Assembly (NCBI GenBank): GCA_963825335.1
Contig: CAWGSP010000001.1
Location: 1,426,001-1,490,000, forward strand
Length of the DNA: 64,000 nucleotides
DNA from: Methanobacterium_B sp963825335
GTDB lineage: Archaea > Methanobacteriota > Methanobacteria > Methanobacteriales > Methanobacteriaceae
Reading direction: 5' to 3'
Shown here: one piece after another, positions 55,183 to 64,000 of the stretch
How the letters are laid out: every line of letters starts with the position of its first letter
How positions within the stretch are numbered: position 1 is the first letter of the stretch
Notes under the pieces: generated by a model
What the model was told of the DNA's origin: nothing
Database searches by the model: none
The model's input: only the letters and a program-made list of their open reading frames with translations
Translations under genes and position numbers: made by a program

Positions 55183-55249
55183 CTACACTTTAATTCCTAC
55201 AAAATTTAATATTAGACATACAATAAAATATATGTGGAGAAGAAATATC

Positions 55250-55438
55250 ATGGTTGCTAAAAAACTTACAAGGTTTGAAAAGGCACGAGTAATAGGTGCA
55301 AGAGCGTTACAACTATCGATGGGTGCAATACCCCAGGTGGATATATCTAAATTAGAATCATTCGACCCGATAGATATTGCAATGCTTGAACTTAAAAAAA
55401 ATAAGATGCCCCTCGATATCAAGAAGCAGACAATGTAA
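55250..55438 (+). CDS. rpoK: RNA polymerase subunit K
   Basis: The 62-residue protein is the archaeal omega/Rpb6 homologue, with LTRFEKARVIGARALQLSMGAIPQVD and a C-terminal IAMLELKKNKMPL. It stabilises the large subunit of polymerase. I chose ATG 55250 because the family starts there; the longer open frame upstream runs through the tRNA-Pro gene and is not coding. Confidence 0.94.
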   Translation: MVAKKLTRFEKARVIGARALQLSMGAIPQVDISKLESFDPIDIAMLELKKNKMPLDIKKQTM

Positions 55439-55570
55439 AAATATCATACAATAAATTTTATGATCAAAAACATTAATATTCTGCTTTATTTTATATATTA
55501 AAATAATTATTGACTTAATAGCTAAAACAACCTGAATAACCACTATTTTTTTTAGAAAAGAGGTGTTTTT

Positions 55571-56827
<1,257 letters not shown>

Positions 56828-57004
56828 ACTCATAGATTCGATCATATTCGTAACTGTGTAATGAAATTTCATAATTATTCAAACGATTAAAAAAAAAACA
56901 AGCATTGATAATCTATGCAAAGCTTTTTCATCGGGAATCTAAATTTCGATGAATAAAAAAATTATAAAAAATTAAAAAAAAATGAATATTTGGAGTATGA
57001 TATT

Positions 57005-57199
57005 ATGGTTAAAATAACGATAAACCAAGATAAATGTGAAGGAGCAGACTGCGCAGAATGCATAGATGTCTGCCCAATGGAAGTTCTCATATTAGATGGG
57101 GATAAAGTAGTAGTCGGGAAAAAAGAAGATTGTAGTCTATGCGAAGTATGCATGGATGTCTGCCCAAATGAAGCAGTTAAAGTTGAAGATGATGATTAG
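57005..57199 (+). CDS. Two-cluster [4Fe-4S] ferredoxin
   Basis: The 64-residue acidic protein has cysteines 11, 16, 19, 23 and 43, 46, 49, 53. The first motif has CxxxxC in place of the usual CxxC at its start; the second is regular. It probably carries electrons among methanogenesis or biosynthetic enzymes, partner unknown. ATG 57005 follows TTGGAG; the in-frame upstream start at 56990 lacks a site. Confidence 0.9.
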   Translation: MVKITINQDKCEGADCAECIDVCPMEVLILDGDKVVVGKKEDCSLCEVCMDVCPNEAVKVEDDD

Positions 57200-57296
57200 T
57201 CCGATGTAGAATTAATCAGATAAAATTCAATTATTAAAAACAGATCAGATTATATCTTAGAAAAAAAAATTAATTTCACTAATATGAGGTGGTAAA

Positions 57297-57893
57297 TTGT
57301 CAGAATTATTAATTCCATTGGACAAATATTTAGCAGCAGGTTTACACATTGGTACACAACAAAAAACTAAGGACATGGAACGTTATATTTACAGGGTAAG
57401 GGCAGATGGTCTGTATGTACTCGATGTTCGAAAAACCAACGACAGAATAGTAGCAGCAGGAAAATTCTTATCAAAATTCGAACCCGACGACATACTTGTT
57501 GTATCAACTAGACAGTATGGACAGGCACCCGTCAAAAAATTCGGAGAGGTTACAGGGGCTAAAACAATACCTGGAAGGTTCATACCCGGAACATTGACAA
57601 ATCCTAATTATGCTAAATTCATCGAACCAAAGGTATTGGTTGTAACAGACCCACGTTCAGATTCACAGGCAATAATCGAAGCAAGACAAATTGGAATACC
57701 AGTGGTTGCACTCTGCGACACAGAAAACCTGCTCGGAAATGTGGATATAGTTGTACCCGTAAACAACAAGGGAAGAAAAGCAATAGCACTCGTTTACTGG
57801 TTACTTGCAAGACAGGCTCTCAGGGGAAGAGGAGACCTAGCAGAAGATCAGGAACTCGACATACCACCAACAGAATTTGAACTTAAGATGTAA
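57297..57893 (+). CDS. rps2p: Ribosomal protein uS2
   Basis: The 198-residue protein is archaeal uS2, with LAAGLHIGTQQKTKDMERYIYRVRADGLYVLD and VTDPRSDSQAIIEARQIGIPVVALCDTENL. It starts at TTG after GAGGTGGT. It lacks the bacterial coiled-coil insertion. It closes the rpoN-rpoK-eno-rps2 stretch, a conserved archaeal neighbourhood. Confidence 0.96.
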   Translation: MSELLIPLDKYLAAGLHIGTQQKTKDMERYIYRVRADGLYVLDVRKTNDRIVAAGKFLSKFEPDDILVVSTRQYGQAPVKKFGEVTGAKTIPGRFIPGTLTNPNYAKFIEPKVLVVTDPRSDSQAIIEARQIGIPVVALCDTENLLGNVDIVVPVNNKGRKAIALVYWLLARQALRGRGDLAEDQELDIPPTEFELKM

Positions 57894-58302
57894 AAAAATT
57901 TAGATGGATAACTAAAAAAAAATATGTTAAAAATTTTTTTGGCTATTCCATTTAAACAAATTCATAAAAAACCATCAGAAAAGTTCTAGTTGAACCTTTA
58001 CTCAAACCAAATAAATTTTTTTTTAACGAGAATAAATTTCCAATTAAAAAAGAATTATTTTGTTTTGGATTTAGGTTTTTCAATTGGATATTGTTGTTTT
58101 AAATCAGGGGTTTTTTTACACGAGACTCGATCAACAGGTCATGATCTTGGGTGCTGTTTAATTTTTATAAAAACGTGTTTGATTATCGAATTGTAAATTT
58201 AATAAATGGACGTTAACATAATAGTAGTATGTATGATTGGTTGATACTGTTAAAAAAATGTATGATATTTGGATGAAAAAAAGATGAGGAAGTGATTTTT
58301 TT
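57894..58302. other. Spacer between rps2 and the MEMO gene
   Basis: No credible gene is seen. A TATA box (TTTTTATAAAA, about 58162-58172) would give a leader of about 110 nt ending in the Shine-Dalgarno site GAGGAAGTGAT. Confidence 0.55.
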
Positions 58303-59142
58303 ATGATAAGAAAACCTGCAGTTGCAGGACTTTTTTATGAATTAGATCCTGATTCTCTTAAAAAACAAATAGAATGGTGTTTCAAACACCAGTTAGGTCC
58401 CGGAAGCATACCCGAAATTGGTAACAAAAGAGATATAAAGGGTGTTATAGCACCACATGCAGGTTATGTTTATTCAGGACCGGTGGCAGCTCATTCTTAT
58501 GCAGAAATAGCAGCAGACGGATTTCCTGAAACATTTGTAATACTGTGCCCCAACCACACAGGCATGGGGTCTGGTGTGTCCACCATGAACAGTGGATCAT
58601 GGGAAACACCACTCGGACTCGTTGATATTGACAGTGAATTTGCAGACCTTATGATCGAAAAAACAGGTATCATGGATTCTAACCCCGATGCACATTTAAA
58701 GGAACACAGTGCCGAGGTTCAACTACCATTTTTACAGTACCTGAACAATGATTTCCAATTTATCCCGATAACCATGTGGATGCAAGACCTTGAAACTGCA
58801 ACAGAAATAGGAGTTTCAATAGATGAAGCAGCAAAAGAACTTGAAAGAGACATTGTTGTTATTGCAAGTACAGATTTCACACACTACCAGCCACAAAAGC
58901 AGGCATACATCCAAGACATGCAGGTATTGGATGCCATAAAGGACATGGACGAAAGACTCATGATGGAACGTGTCGAAGCACTCAACGTTACCATGTGTGG
59001 ATACGGTCCTGTTGCATCAACGATCGTAGCAACCAAATTAATGGGTGCAATGGGTTGTGAATTAAAGAAATACGCAACCAGCGGTGACACAACAGGAGAT
59101 AAAAGTTCGGTTGTTGCATATGCATCGGCTGTGTTTGAGTAA
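58303..59142 (+). CDS. MEMO1-family protein (AmmeMemoRadiSam B)
   Basis: The 279-residue protein has the MEMO fold related to class III extradiol dioxygenases. Conserved histidines appear in PHAGYVYSG, CPNHTG, EHSAEVQLPFLQY and STDFTHY. In many prokaryotes MEMO occurs with an AMMECR1 protein and a radical SAM enzyme, but neither is next to it here. Its reaction is not established. It stands alone, in front of the isoprenoid cluster. Confidence 0.9.
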   Translation: MIRKPAVAGLFYELDPDSLKKQIEWCFKHQLGPGSIPEIGNKRDIKGVIAPHAGYVYSGPVAAHSYAEIAADGFPETFVILCPNHTGMGSGVSTMNSGSWETPLGLVDIDSEFADLMIEKTGIMDSNPDAHLKEHSAEVQLPFLQYLNNDFQFIPITMWMQDLETATEIGVSIDEAAKELERDIVVIASTDFTHYQPQKQAYIQDMQVLDAIKDMDERLMMERVEALNVTMCGYGPVASTIVATKLMGAMGCELKKYATSGDTTGDKSSVVAYASAVFE

Positions 59143-59392
59143 TCACAAAAAAAATACCTTTATTACTAATTATTAATAAAATTAGAATTACAGGGACTAA
59201 ATCAAATTATAATATCACATCACAATAATTTAAAATAGGGATTCTGAAGTTCGAAGAAAAAGGAATCATAGAAAAAATGATTCTCGAAAATAATTACAGA
59301 TAAACGCCCTAATACATTTAATATATCATTCAAAATACTACTAACACATATTTGACATTAAATCATATTATATTATCAAAAAATGATCGACT

Positions 59393-60370
59393 ATGACGGA
59401 TTCAAGGCATGTTACTGCATCGGCCCCTGGAAAAACCATCCTATTTGGAGAACACGCAGTAGTCTACGGAAAACCTGCCATAGCAGCTGCTGTTGATAGA
59501 AGGGCCTATGTTGATATTGATGAACGTAACGACGGCCGAACACATGTTAATATAAAAGAATTAGAAATATCAGGATTTTTAAACCTTGAAAAAGGATGCA
59601 TAGAAGATACGACCTCAGAGAATAATGGTCGGGGCATTCTAGAATTTGTTGTAGGGTCCCTCATCAAAACAGGCACAACCGATGGTGTCGAGGTAACAAT
59701 AAACCTTGAAATACCAATAGGTGCAGGACTCGGATCTTCAGCTGCAATAACTGTTGCAACAATTGCTGCAGCATCATTATACAACGGGACGAAACTTTCT
59801 AAAGATGAAATTGCAGCCTACGCACACCAAGTAGAACTCGAAGTGCAGGGTGCAGCAAGCACATTAGACACAACCCTCAGTACCTACGGTGGAATCATCT
59901 ATCTTACAAAGGATGCAGAGGAAATCATACAACTAGATATTAACCCGGAGATTTCGATCATAATAGCATACACATCCAAAAGAGGCAACACTGGAGAATT
60001 AGTCGAATCCGTGAGGCTTAAAAGAGAATCACATCCAGGAGTAATAAAACCAATCCTCAATTCAATCGAAGCCGTTACAAACGGTGCAATGCAGGCACTC
60101 CTCCAAGGCGATCACCAGATGATCGGTGAATTCATGAATATCAACCATGGACTGCTGGACGCCCTCGGAGTCAACACAGAAGAACTTTCAAAAATGGTTT
60201 ATGAAGCACGTAAAAATGGTGCCCTCGGATCAAAACTAACAGGTGCCGGGGGCGGTGGAAGCATAATAGCCTACTGTCCTGGGAAGATTGAAGAGGTAAT
60301 ATCTAAAATCAACCAGTTCGAAAATGCATTTAAAATTAACATATCTCCCGAAGGTGTGAGATTTGAATAA
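59393..60370 (+). CDS. mvk: Mevalonate kinase
   Basis: The 325-residue GHMP kinase phosphorylates mevalonate. It shows ASAPGKTILFGEHAVVYGKPAIA near the start, the ATP-binding IPIGAGLGSSAAIT, and KLTGAGGGGSIIAY near the end. No Shine-Dalgarno site is seen; the TATA-like ATATTATATT centred about 25 bp upstream suggests a leaderless mRNA. It is followed by the other isoprenoid genes. Confidence 0.94.
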   Translation: MTDSRHVTASAPGKTILFGEHAVVYGKPAIAAAVDRRAYVDIDERNDGRTHVNIKELEISGFLNLEKGCIEDTTSENNGRGILEFVVGSLIKTGTTDGVEVTINLEIPIGAGLGSSAAITVATIAAASLYNGTKLSKDEIAAYAHQVELEVQGAASTLDTTLSTYGGIIYLTKDAEEIIQLDINPEISIIIAYTSKRGNTGELVESVRLKRESHPGVIKPILNSIEAVTNGAMQALLQGDHQMIGEFMNINHGLLDALGVNTEELSKMVYEARKNGALGSKLTGAGGGGSIIAYCPGKIEEVISKINQFENAFKINISPEGVRFE

Positions 60371-60610
60371 TAGTTAAATCTGCACTCCAATAATACATAA
60401 AGTACGAATCAAGGATTAAAAAATTTAGATATTAAGCATTGTATCATTCAAAATAACAAATATTGGGCCAAATATTGTCCAATATATCATCGTATCAAAC
60501 ATATTTAATGGGATATCTCATGGAGTTATCATGGGATCCGATCGATCAGTGGCATAAAATAAAAGTAATAACATGCTGTGAAATAATTATTAAAAATGGG
60601 AATTGATTAA

Positions 60611-61420
60611 TTGATAATATTAAAACTCGGTGGAAGCGTTATAACCCGTAAGGATTCACTCACCCCAACACTGGAATCTAATAACTTAGGCAGAATATCC
60701 AGTGAAATATCAAACTCATCGTATGATAAATTAGTAGTGGTACATGGAGCTGGCTCATTTGGTCACCCATACGCCAGTGAATATGAAATAGGCAGTGAAA
60801 TAGATTCAGAAGGAGAGCTCAAAAGAAAAAGACAGGGGTTTTCAAAAACCCAGCATTCGGTAAAGACCCTCAATGGAATGGTATGCGAACACCTAATGGA
60901 ACATGAAATTCCAGCAGTATCCATACAACCATCATCATTCATTCAAACACATAATAAACGAATAATAAACGCAGATCTTAATCTAATACAAAAATATTTG
61001 GATTTAGGATTTGTACCGGTACTGTACGGTGACGTTGTACTGGACATGAATAAAAATATTAAAATGGCGGTACTATCCGGAGACCAGATAATCAAATACC
61101 TTGCCGAGAACCTCAAACCCGAAAGGGTCATACTAGGTTCAGATGTTGACGGCATATACGACAAGGACCCTAAAAAGTATCCTGATGCACAGCTTATAAA
61201 ATTAGTTAAATCATATAAGGACCTTGAATCGACTAAAGGAACCCAGACAGTTGATGTAACTGGGGGTATGCACGGAAAACTATCAGAATTACTGGAACTT
61301 GCAAAAATTGGCATTGAATCTGAAATACTCAATGCTGGTCAAGATAATAATATTAAAAGAGCATTAAATGGTGAAAAAGGAATTGGAACCATAATATCAC
61401 ATAAAAAAAATGAAGGATAA
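60611..61420 (+). CDS. Isopentenyl phosphate kinase
   Basis: The 269-residue amino-acid-kinase-fold enzyme phosphorylates isopentenyl phosphate to the diphosphate, the last step of the archaeal mevalonate pathway. LKLGGSVITRKD starts the protein, and HGAGSFGHPYA contains His52, equivalent to the catalytic histidine of known archaeal enzymes. VLGSDVDGIYDKDP and DVTGGMHGKL are family motifs. The start is TTG. fni follows after six bases. Confidence 0.92.
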   Translation: MIILKLGGSVITRKDSLTPTLESNNLGRISSEISNSSYDKLVVVHGAGSFGHPYASEYEIGSEIDSEGELKRKRQGFSKTQHSVKTLNGMVCEHLMEHEIPAVSIQPSSFIQTHNKRIINADLNLIQKYLDLGFVPVLYGDVVLDMNKNIKMAVLSGDQIIKYLAENLKPERVILGSDVDGIYDKDPKKYPDAQLIKLVKSYKDLESTKGTQTVDVTGGMHGKLSELLELAKIGIESEILNAGQDNNIKRALNGEKGIGTIISHKKNEG

Positions 61421-61426
61421 AGAAAA

Positions 61427-62488
61427 ATGATTTCAGACAGAAAATTAGAACATTTGTTCTTGTGCAAAAATAACAACGTGGAGTACAGGAAAAAAACTGG
61501 ATTTGAGGACATAGAACTCGTCCATAAAGCTCTTCCCGAGGTGAACAAGGAAGAAATAGACATATCAATAAATTTCTTAGGAAAGAAATTAGATTCACCA
61601 TTCATAATATCTGCAATGACTGGGGGACACCCAGCATCAATACCCATAAATCGTGAACTCGGAAAGGCTGTAAATTCATTAAACATTGGAATGGGTCTTG
61701 GTAGTCAGCGAGCAGGGGTTGAAAATCCAAAACTAACATCAACCTACACAATTGTCAGAGATGAAGCACCATCTGCCTTTCTCATAGGAAATATAGGATG
61801 TCAGCAGATAGATCTGGCTGAAAGTTCGGTTGAGATGATCAAAGCAAATGCCCTTGCAGTACATTTAAATCCGTTACAGGAAGCTATACAGCCGAGTGGA
61901 GATATCAATGCCAAGGGCCATATAGCTGCAATAAAAGAAATCACAGAAAGTCTTAATGTACCTGTAATTGCAAAGGAAACAGGTGCAGGGATCAAAGCAG
62001 AAGATGCCATTGCCCTGGAAACTGCAGGAGTAAGTGCCATTGATGTGGCTGGTGCTGGCGGAACAAGCTGGGCTGCTGTTGAAACTTATCGTTCAGAAGA
62101 CAGAACCATGGGCGATCTATTCTGGGATTGGGGAATACCAACAGCTGCCAGTACAGCTGAAGTTTGTGAGTCTGTTAACATACCCATAATATCATCAGGT
62201 GGAATTAGAAATGGTTTAGATGCTGCAAAAGCATTGGCCTTAGGTGCAGATGCAGTTGGAACAGCACTGCCAATATTGAAAGAAGCTTACATAGGACACG
62301 AATCAGTAATCAATACAATTAATAAATTTAATGAGGAACTACGCGTTGCAATGTTCCTTGTCGGATCATCAAACATAGCCGAACTAAAAAAATCAGACCT
62401 TATTATCAGGGGAGAAACCAAGGAATGGCTCGATGAAAGAGGTTTTGACACAAAAAAATACGCGAGGAGATCAGAGAATGAGCGTTGA
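61427..62488 (+). CDS. fni: Type 2 isopentenyl-diphosphate isomerase
   Basis: The 353-residue FMN/NADPH-dependent enzyme interconverts IPP and DMAPP. Motifs include FIISAMTGGHP, MGLGSQRAG, the catalytic-region AVHLNPLQEAIQPSGD, and the phosphate-binding GAGGTSWAAVE and SGGIRNGLDAAKALALGAD. It lies directly behind the IPK gene and overlaps RNase J by 11 bp. Confidence 0.94.
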   Translation: MISDRKLEHLFLCKNNNVEYRKKTGFEDIELVHKALPEVNKEEIDISINFLGKKLDSPFIISAMTGGHPASIPINRELGKAVNSLNIGMGLGSQRAGVENPKLTSTYTIVRDEAPSAFLIGNIGCQQIDLAESSVEMIKANALAVHLNPLQEAIQPSGDINAKGHIAAIKEITESLNVPVIAKETGAGIKAEDAIALETAGVSAIDVAGAGGTSWAAVETYRSEDRTMGDLFWDWGIPTAASTAEVCESVNIPIISSGGIRNGLDAAKALALGADAVGTALPILKEAYIGHESVINTINKFNEELRVAMFLVGSSNIAELKKSDLIIRGETKEWLDERGFDTKKYARRSENER

Positions 62489-63827
62489 AATAATAGCAGT
62501 CGGAGGATACGAGGAAGTTGGCAAAAACATGTCAGCTGTTAAGGTGGGAGAAGATGTCGTTATATTCGACATGGGAATACACCTGGACAGAATCCATATC
62601 CATGAAGACACAGATATAGCAAGAATGCACAGTTTGGACCTTATTGAAAGGGGCATAATACCCGATGACACATTGATGAAGGATGTTGATGGAAAGGTAA
62701 GAGCCATAGTATTTACACACGGACACCTAGATCATATAGGGGCGGTAGCAAAACTCGCACACCGTTATGAAGCTCCCCTCATAGCAACACCATACACTAT
62801 GGCACTAATCGAGAAAACAATCAAGGGAGAACGAAAATTTAAGGTGACCAACCCATTACAAGTATTAAATTCCGGAGAAAAAATTCAGATATCACCGGAC
62901 ATAACACTAGAATTTGTGAGGACAACACACAGTATACCACAGACAGTTACGCCGGCCCTACATACATCAGAAGGCATAATTGTCTACTCTAATGATTTTA
63001 AATTTGACAATCACCAGACACTGTCACCACCACCAGACTATCAGAGATTCAGAGAGCTTGGCCGTAAAGGTGTTCTTGCATTGATCGCTGATACTACAAG
63101 GGCAGCAGAAGAGGATCAGGTCAAAACACACTCTGAAAAAGTTGCAAGATTGGTTCTGAAGGATATCATGGAAGAACCACTCAAAGAAGATAATGGGATG
63201 ATAATAACAACATTTTCATCACATATCGAGAGGATTCAGGCCATATGTAACATAGCCGATGAAAGTAAACGTAAAATACTTTTATTAGGTAGATCAATGG
63301 AACGTTATTGTACAATGGCAGAGACCATGGGAATTCTTAAACTACCAGAAAGTGCAAGTGTTTACGGCAGCCCAAAAGCTGTTAACAGAGCCCTTGCAAG
63401 AGCTGATGAGAACAGGTCAGAATATGTTCTGGTGGCAACAGGTCACCAAGGAGAGCCAGATGCACTTTTACCACGAATTGCAAATGGAAAAACCATGTTC
63501 AATGTTAAACCCGGAGATAATATAGTAATATCAGCATCTGTCATACCTAACCCTATGAACATTGCTAACCGTAACCTCATGGAAAGAAGATTAAAATCGA
63601 GTGGTGCTAGGATATTTACCAATGCCCATGTATCAGGACATGCTGGACGTGAAGATCATCGAGATTTCATAAGGATGCTTGACCCAGTACATTTAATACC
63701 ATCACACGGAGATCTTAATATGCTTGCAGCATATACAGAACTAGCAGAAGAAGAGGGATACAAACTCGGCAATAACATTCATATATTACGTAATGGTCAG
63801 GCGCAGGTGTTTAATGGAGGAGTTTAA
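62478..63827 (+). CDS. Archaeal RNase J, beta-CASP nuclease
   Basis: The 449-residue metallo-beta-lactamase enzyme has the zinc motif HGHLDH at 81-86 and the beta-CASP motifs ending SGHAGREDHRDF and PSHGD. Archaeal RNase J is a 5'-3' exonuclease that trims and degrades RNA. ATG 62478 follows GAGGAGAT and overlaps fni; the longer frame from 62433 is rejected. Its presence between fni and idsA is conserved in relatives, as far as I remember. Confidence 0.92.
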   Translation: MSVEIIAVGGYEEVGKNMSAVKVGEDVVIFDMGIHLDRIHIHEDTDIARMHSLDLIERGIIPDDTLMKDVDGKVRAIVFTHGHLDHIGAVAKLAHRYEAPLIATPYTMALIEKTIKGERKFKVTNPLQVLNSGEKIQISPDITLEFVRTTHSIPQTVTPALHTSEGIIVYSNDFKFDNHQTLSPPPDYQRFRELGRKGVLALIADTTRAAEEDQVKTHSEKVARLVLKDIMEEPLKEDNGMIITTFSSHIERIQAICNIADESKRKILLLGRSMERYCTMAETMGILKLPESASVYGSPKAVNRALARADENRSEYVLVATGHQGEPDALLPRIANGKTMFNVKPGDNIVISASVIPNPMNIANRNLMERRLKSSGARIFTNAHVSGHAGREDHRDFIRMLDPVHLIPSHGDLNMLAAYTELAEEEGYKLGNNIHILRNGQAQVFNGGV

Positions 63828-64000
63828 TGGAAGTAATTGATATTCTAAAGAAGTACTCAAAAAGTATTGATGAAGAAATAAGAATTTCACTGGGCACAGT
63901 TGATCCCAATGAACTTCAAAAATCATCACAACATCTAATTAAAGCTGGCGGCAAGAAAATACGCCCATCACTAGCTGTTTTAAGTTCTGAAGCTGTTGGA
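63827..64000 (+). CDS. idsA: Short-chain polyprenyl diphosphate synthase, partial
   Basis: Only the first 58 residues are in the window. KAGGKKIRPSLAVLSSEAVG at the end of the visible part holds the GGKxxRP motif that binds isopentenyl diphosphate. The family makes farnesyl and geranylgeranyl diphosphate for archaeal lipids. The ATG overlaps the RNase J stop (TAATG) and follows TGGAGGAG, so the two are coupled. Confidence 0.88.
   Translation, partial: MEVIDILKKYSKSIDEEIRISLGTVDPNELQKSSQHLIKAGGKKIRPSLAVLSSEAVG

Noticed and set aside
57990..58196. 68-codon frame between rps2 and MEMO
   Set aside because: No Shine-Dalgarno site, no recognisable features, and it covers the MEMO promoter.

Overview
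The window is a stretch of a methanogenic archaeon of the order Methanobacteriales, most likely Methanobacterium. The reasons are archaeal-type ribosomal proteins (eS4, eL32, eL19, eL34, eL14, eL18), RNA polymerase subunits D, N and K, an archaeal SecY/adenylate kinase/EMC3-like trio, a BirA-PycA pair, a mevalonate kinase-isopentenyl phosphate kinase-type 2 isomerase cluster, and AT-rich spacers with TATA boxes. Shine-Dalgarno sites of the GGAGGTGAT type and many TTG starts also fit. The gene order from the SPOUT protein to the prenyltransferase matches what I remember of Methanothermobacter; this was not checked.

Bases 1-12,700 are an accessory region. It holds the end of a PAS-domain sensor, three MFS exporters, a PadR-type and a TrmB-type regulator, a large adhesin-like surface protein and an unknown membrane protein. 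The PadR gene has three copies of one palindrome at its own promoter. The TrmB/exporter spacer has a matched pair of inverted sites.

Bases 12,700-20,960 are mixed housekeeping genes: a NYN-domain protein overlapping a MJ0158-type PLP enzyme, then RNA 3'-phosphate cyclase; a secreted PIG-L deacetylase; pyruvate carboxylase subunit A with its biotin ligase; and a METTL5-like rRNA methyltransferase.

Bases 21,000-30,100 are a second surface-protein region: a protein with nineteen 8-residue repeats, a 30-residue membrane peptide, a membrane protein, and a very large PKD/beta-propeller/beta-helix protein broken by three frameshifts and a stop. A small acidic protein and a nitroreductase follow.

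Bases 32,000-57,900 are the translation and transcription core. The order is the SPOUT methyltransferase, L3-L4-L23-L2-S19-L22-S3-L29-SUI1-Rnp1-S17-L14-L24-S4e-L5-S14-S8-L6-L32e, then L19e-L18-S5-L30, L15-SecY-Adk-EMC3-like, L34e-Cmk-L14e-Cbf5, tRNA-Ser, S13-S4-S11-RpoD-L18e-L13-S9-RpoN, tRNA-Pro, RpoK, enolase, ferredoxin and S2. The tRNA-Pro gene is interrupted by two introns whose splicing motifs are nested. A MEMO-family protein follows, and then the isoprenoid genes mvk, IPK, fni, RNase J and the start of idsA, which supply archaeal lipid precursors.
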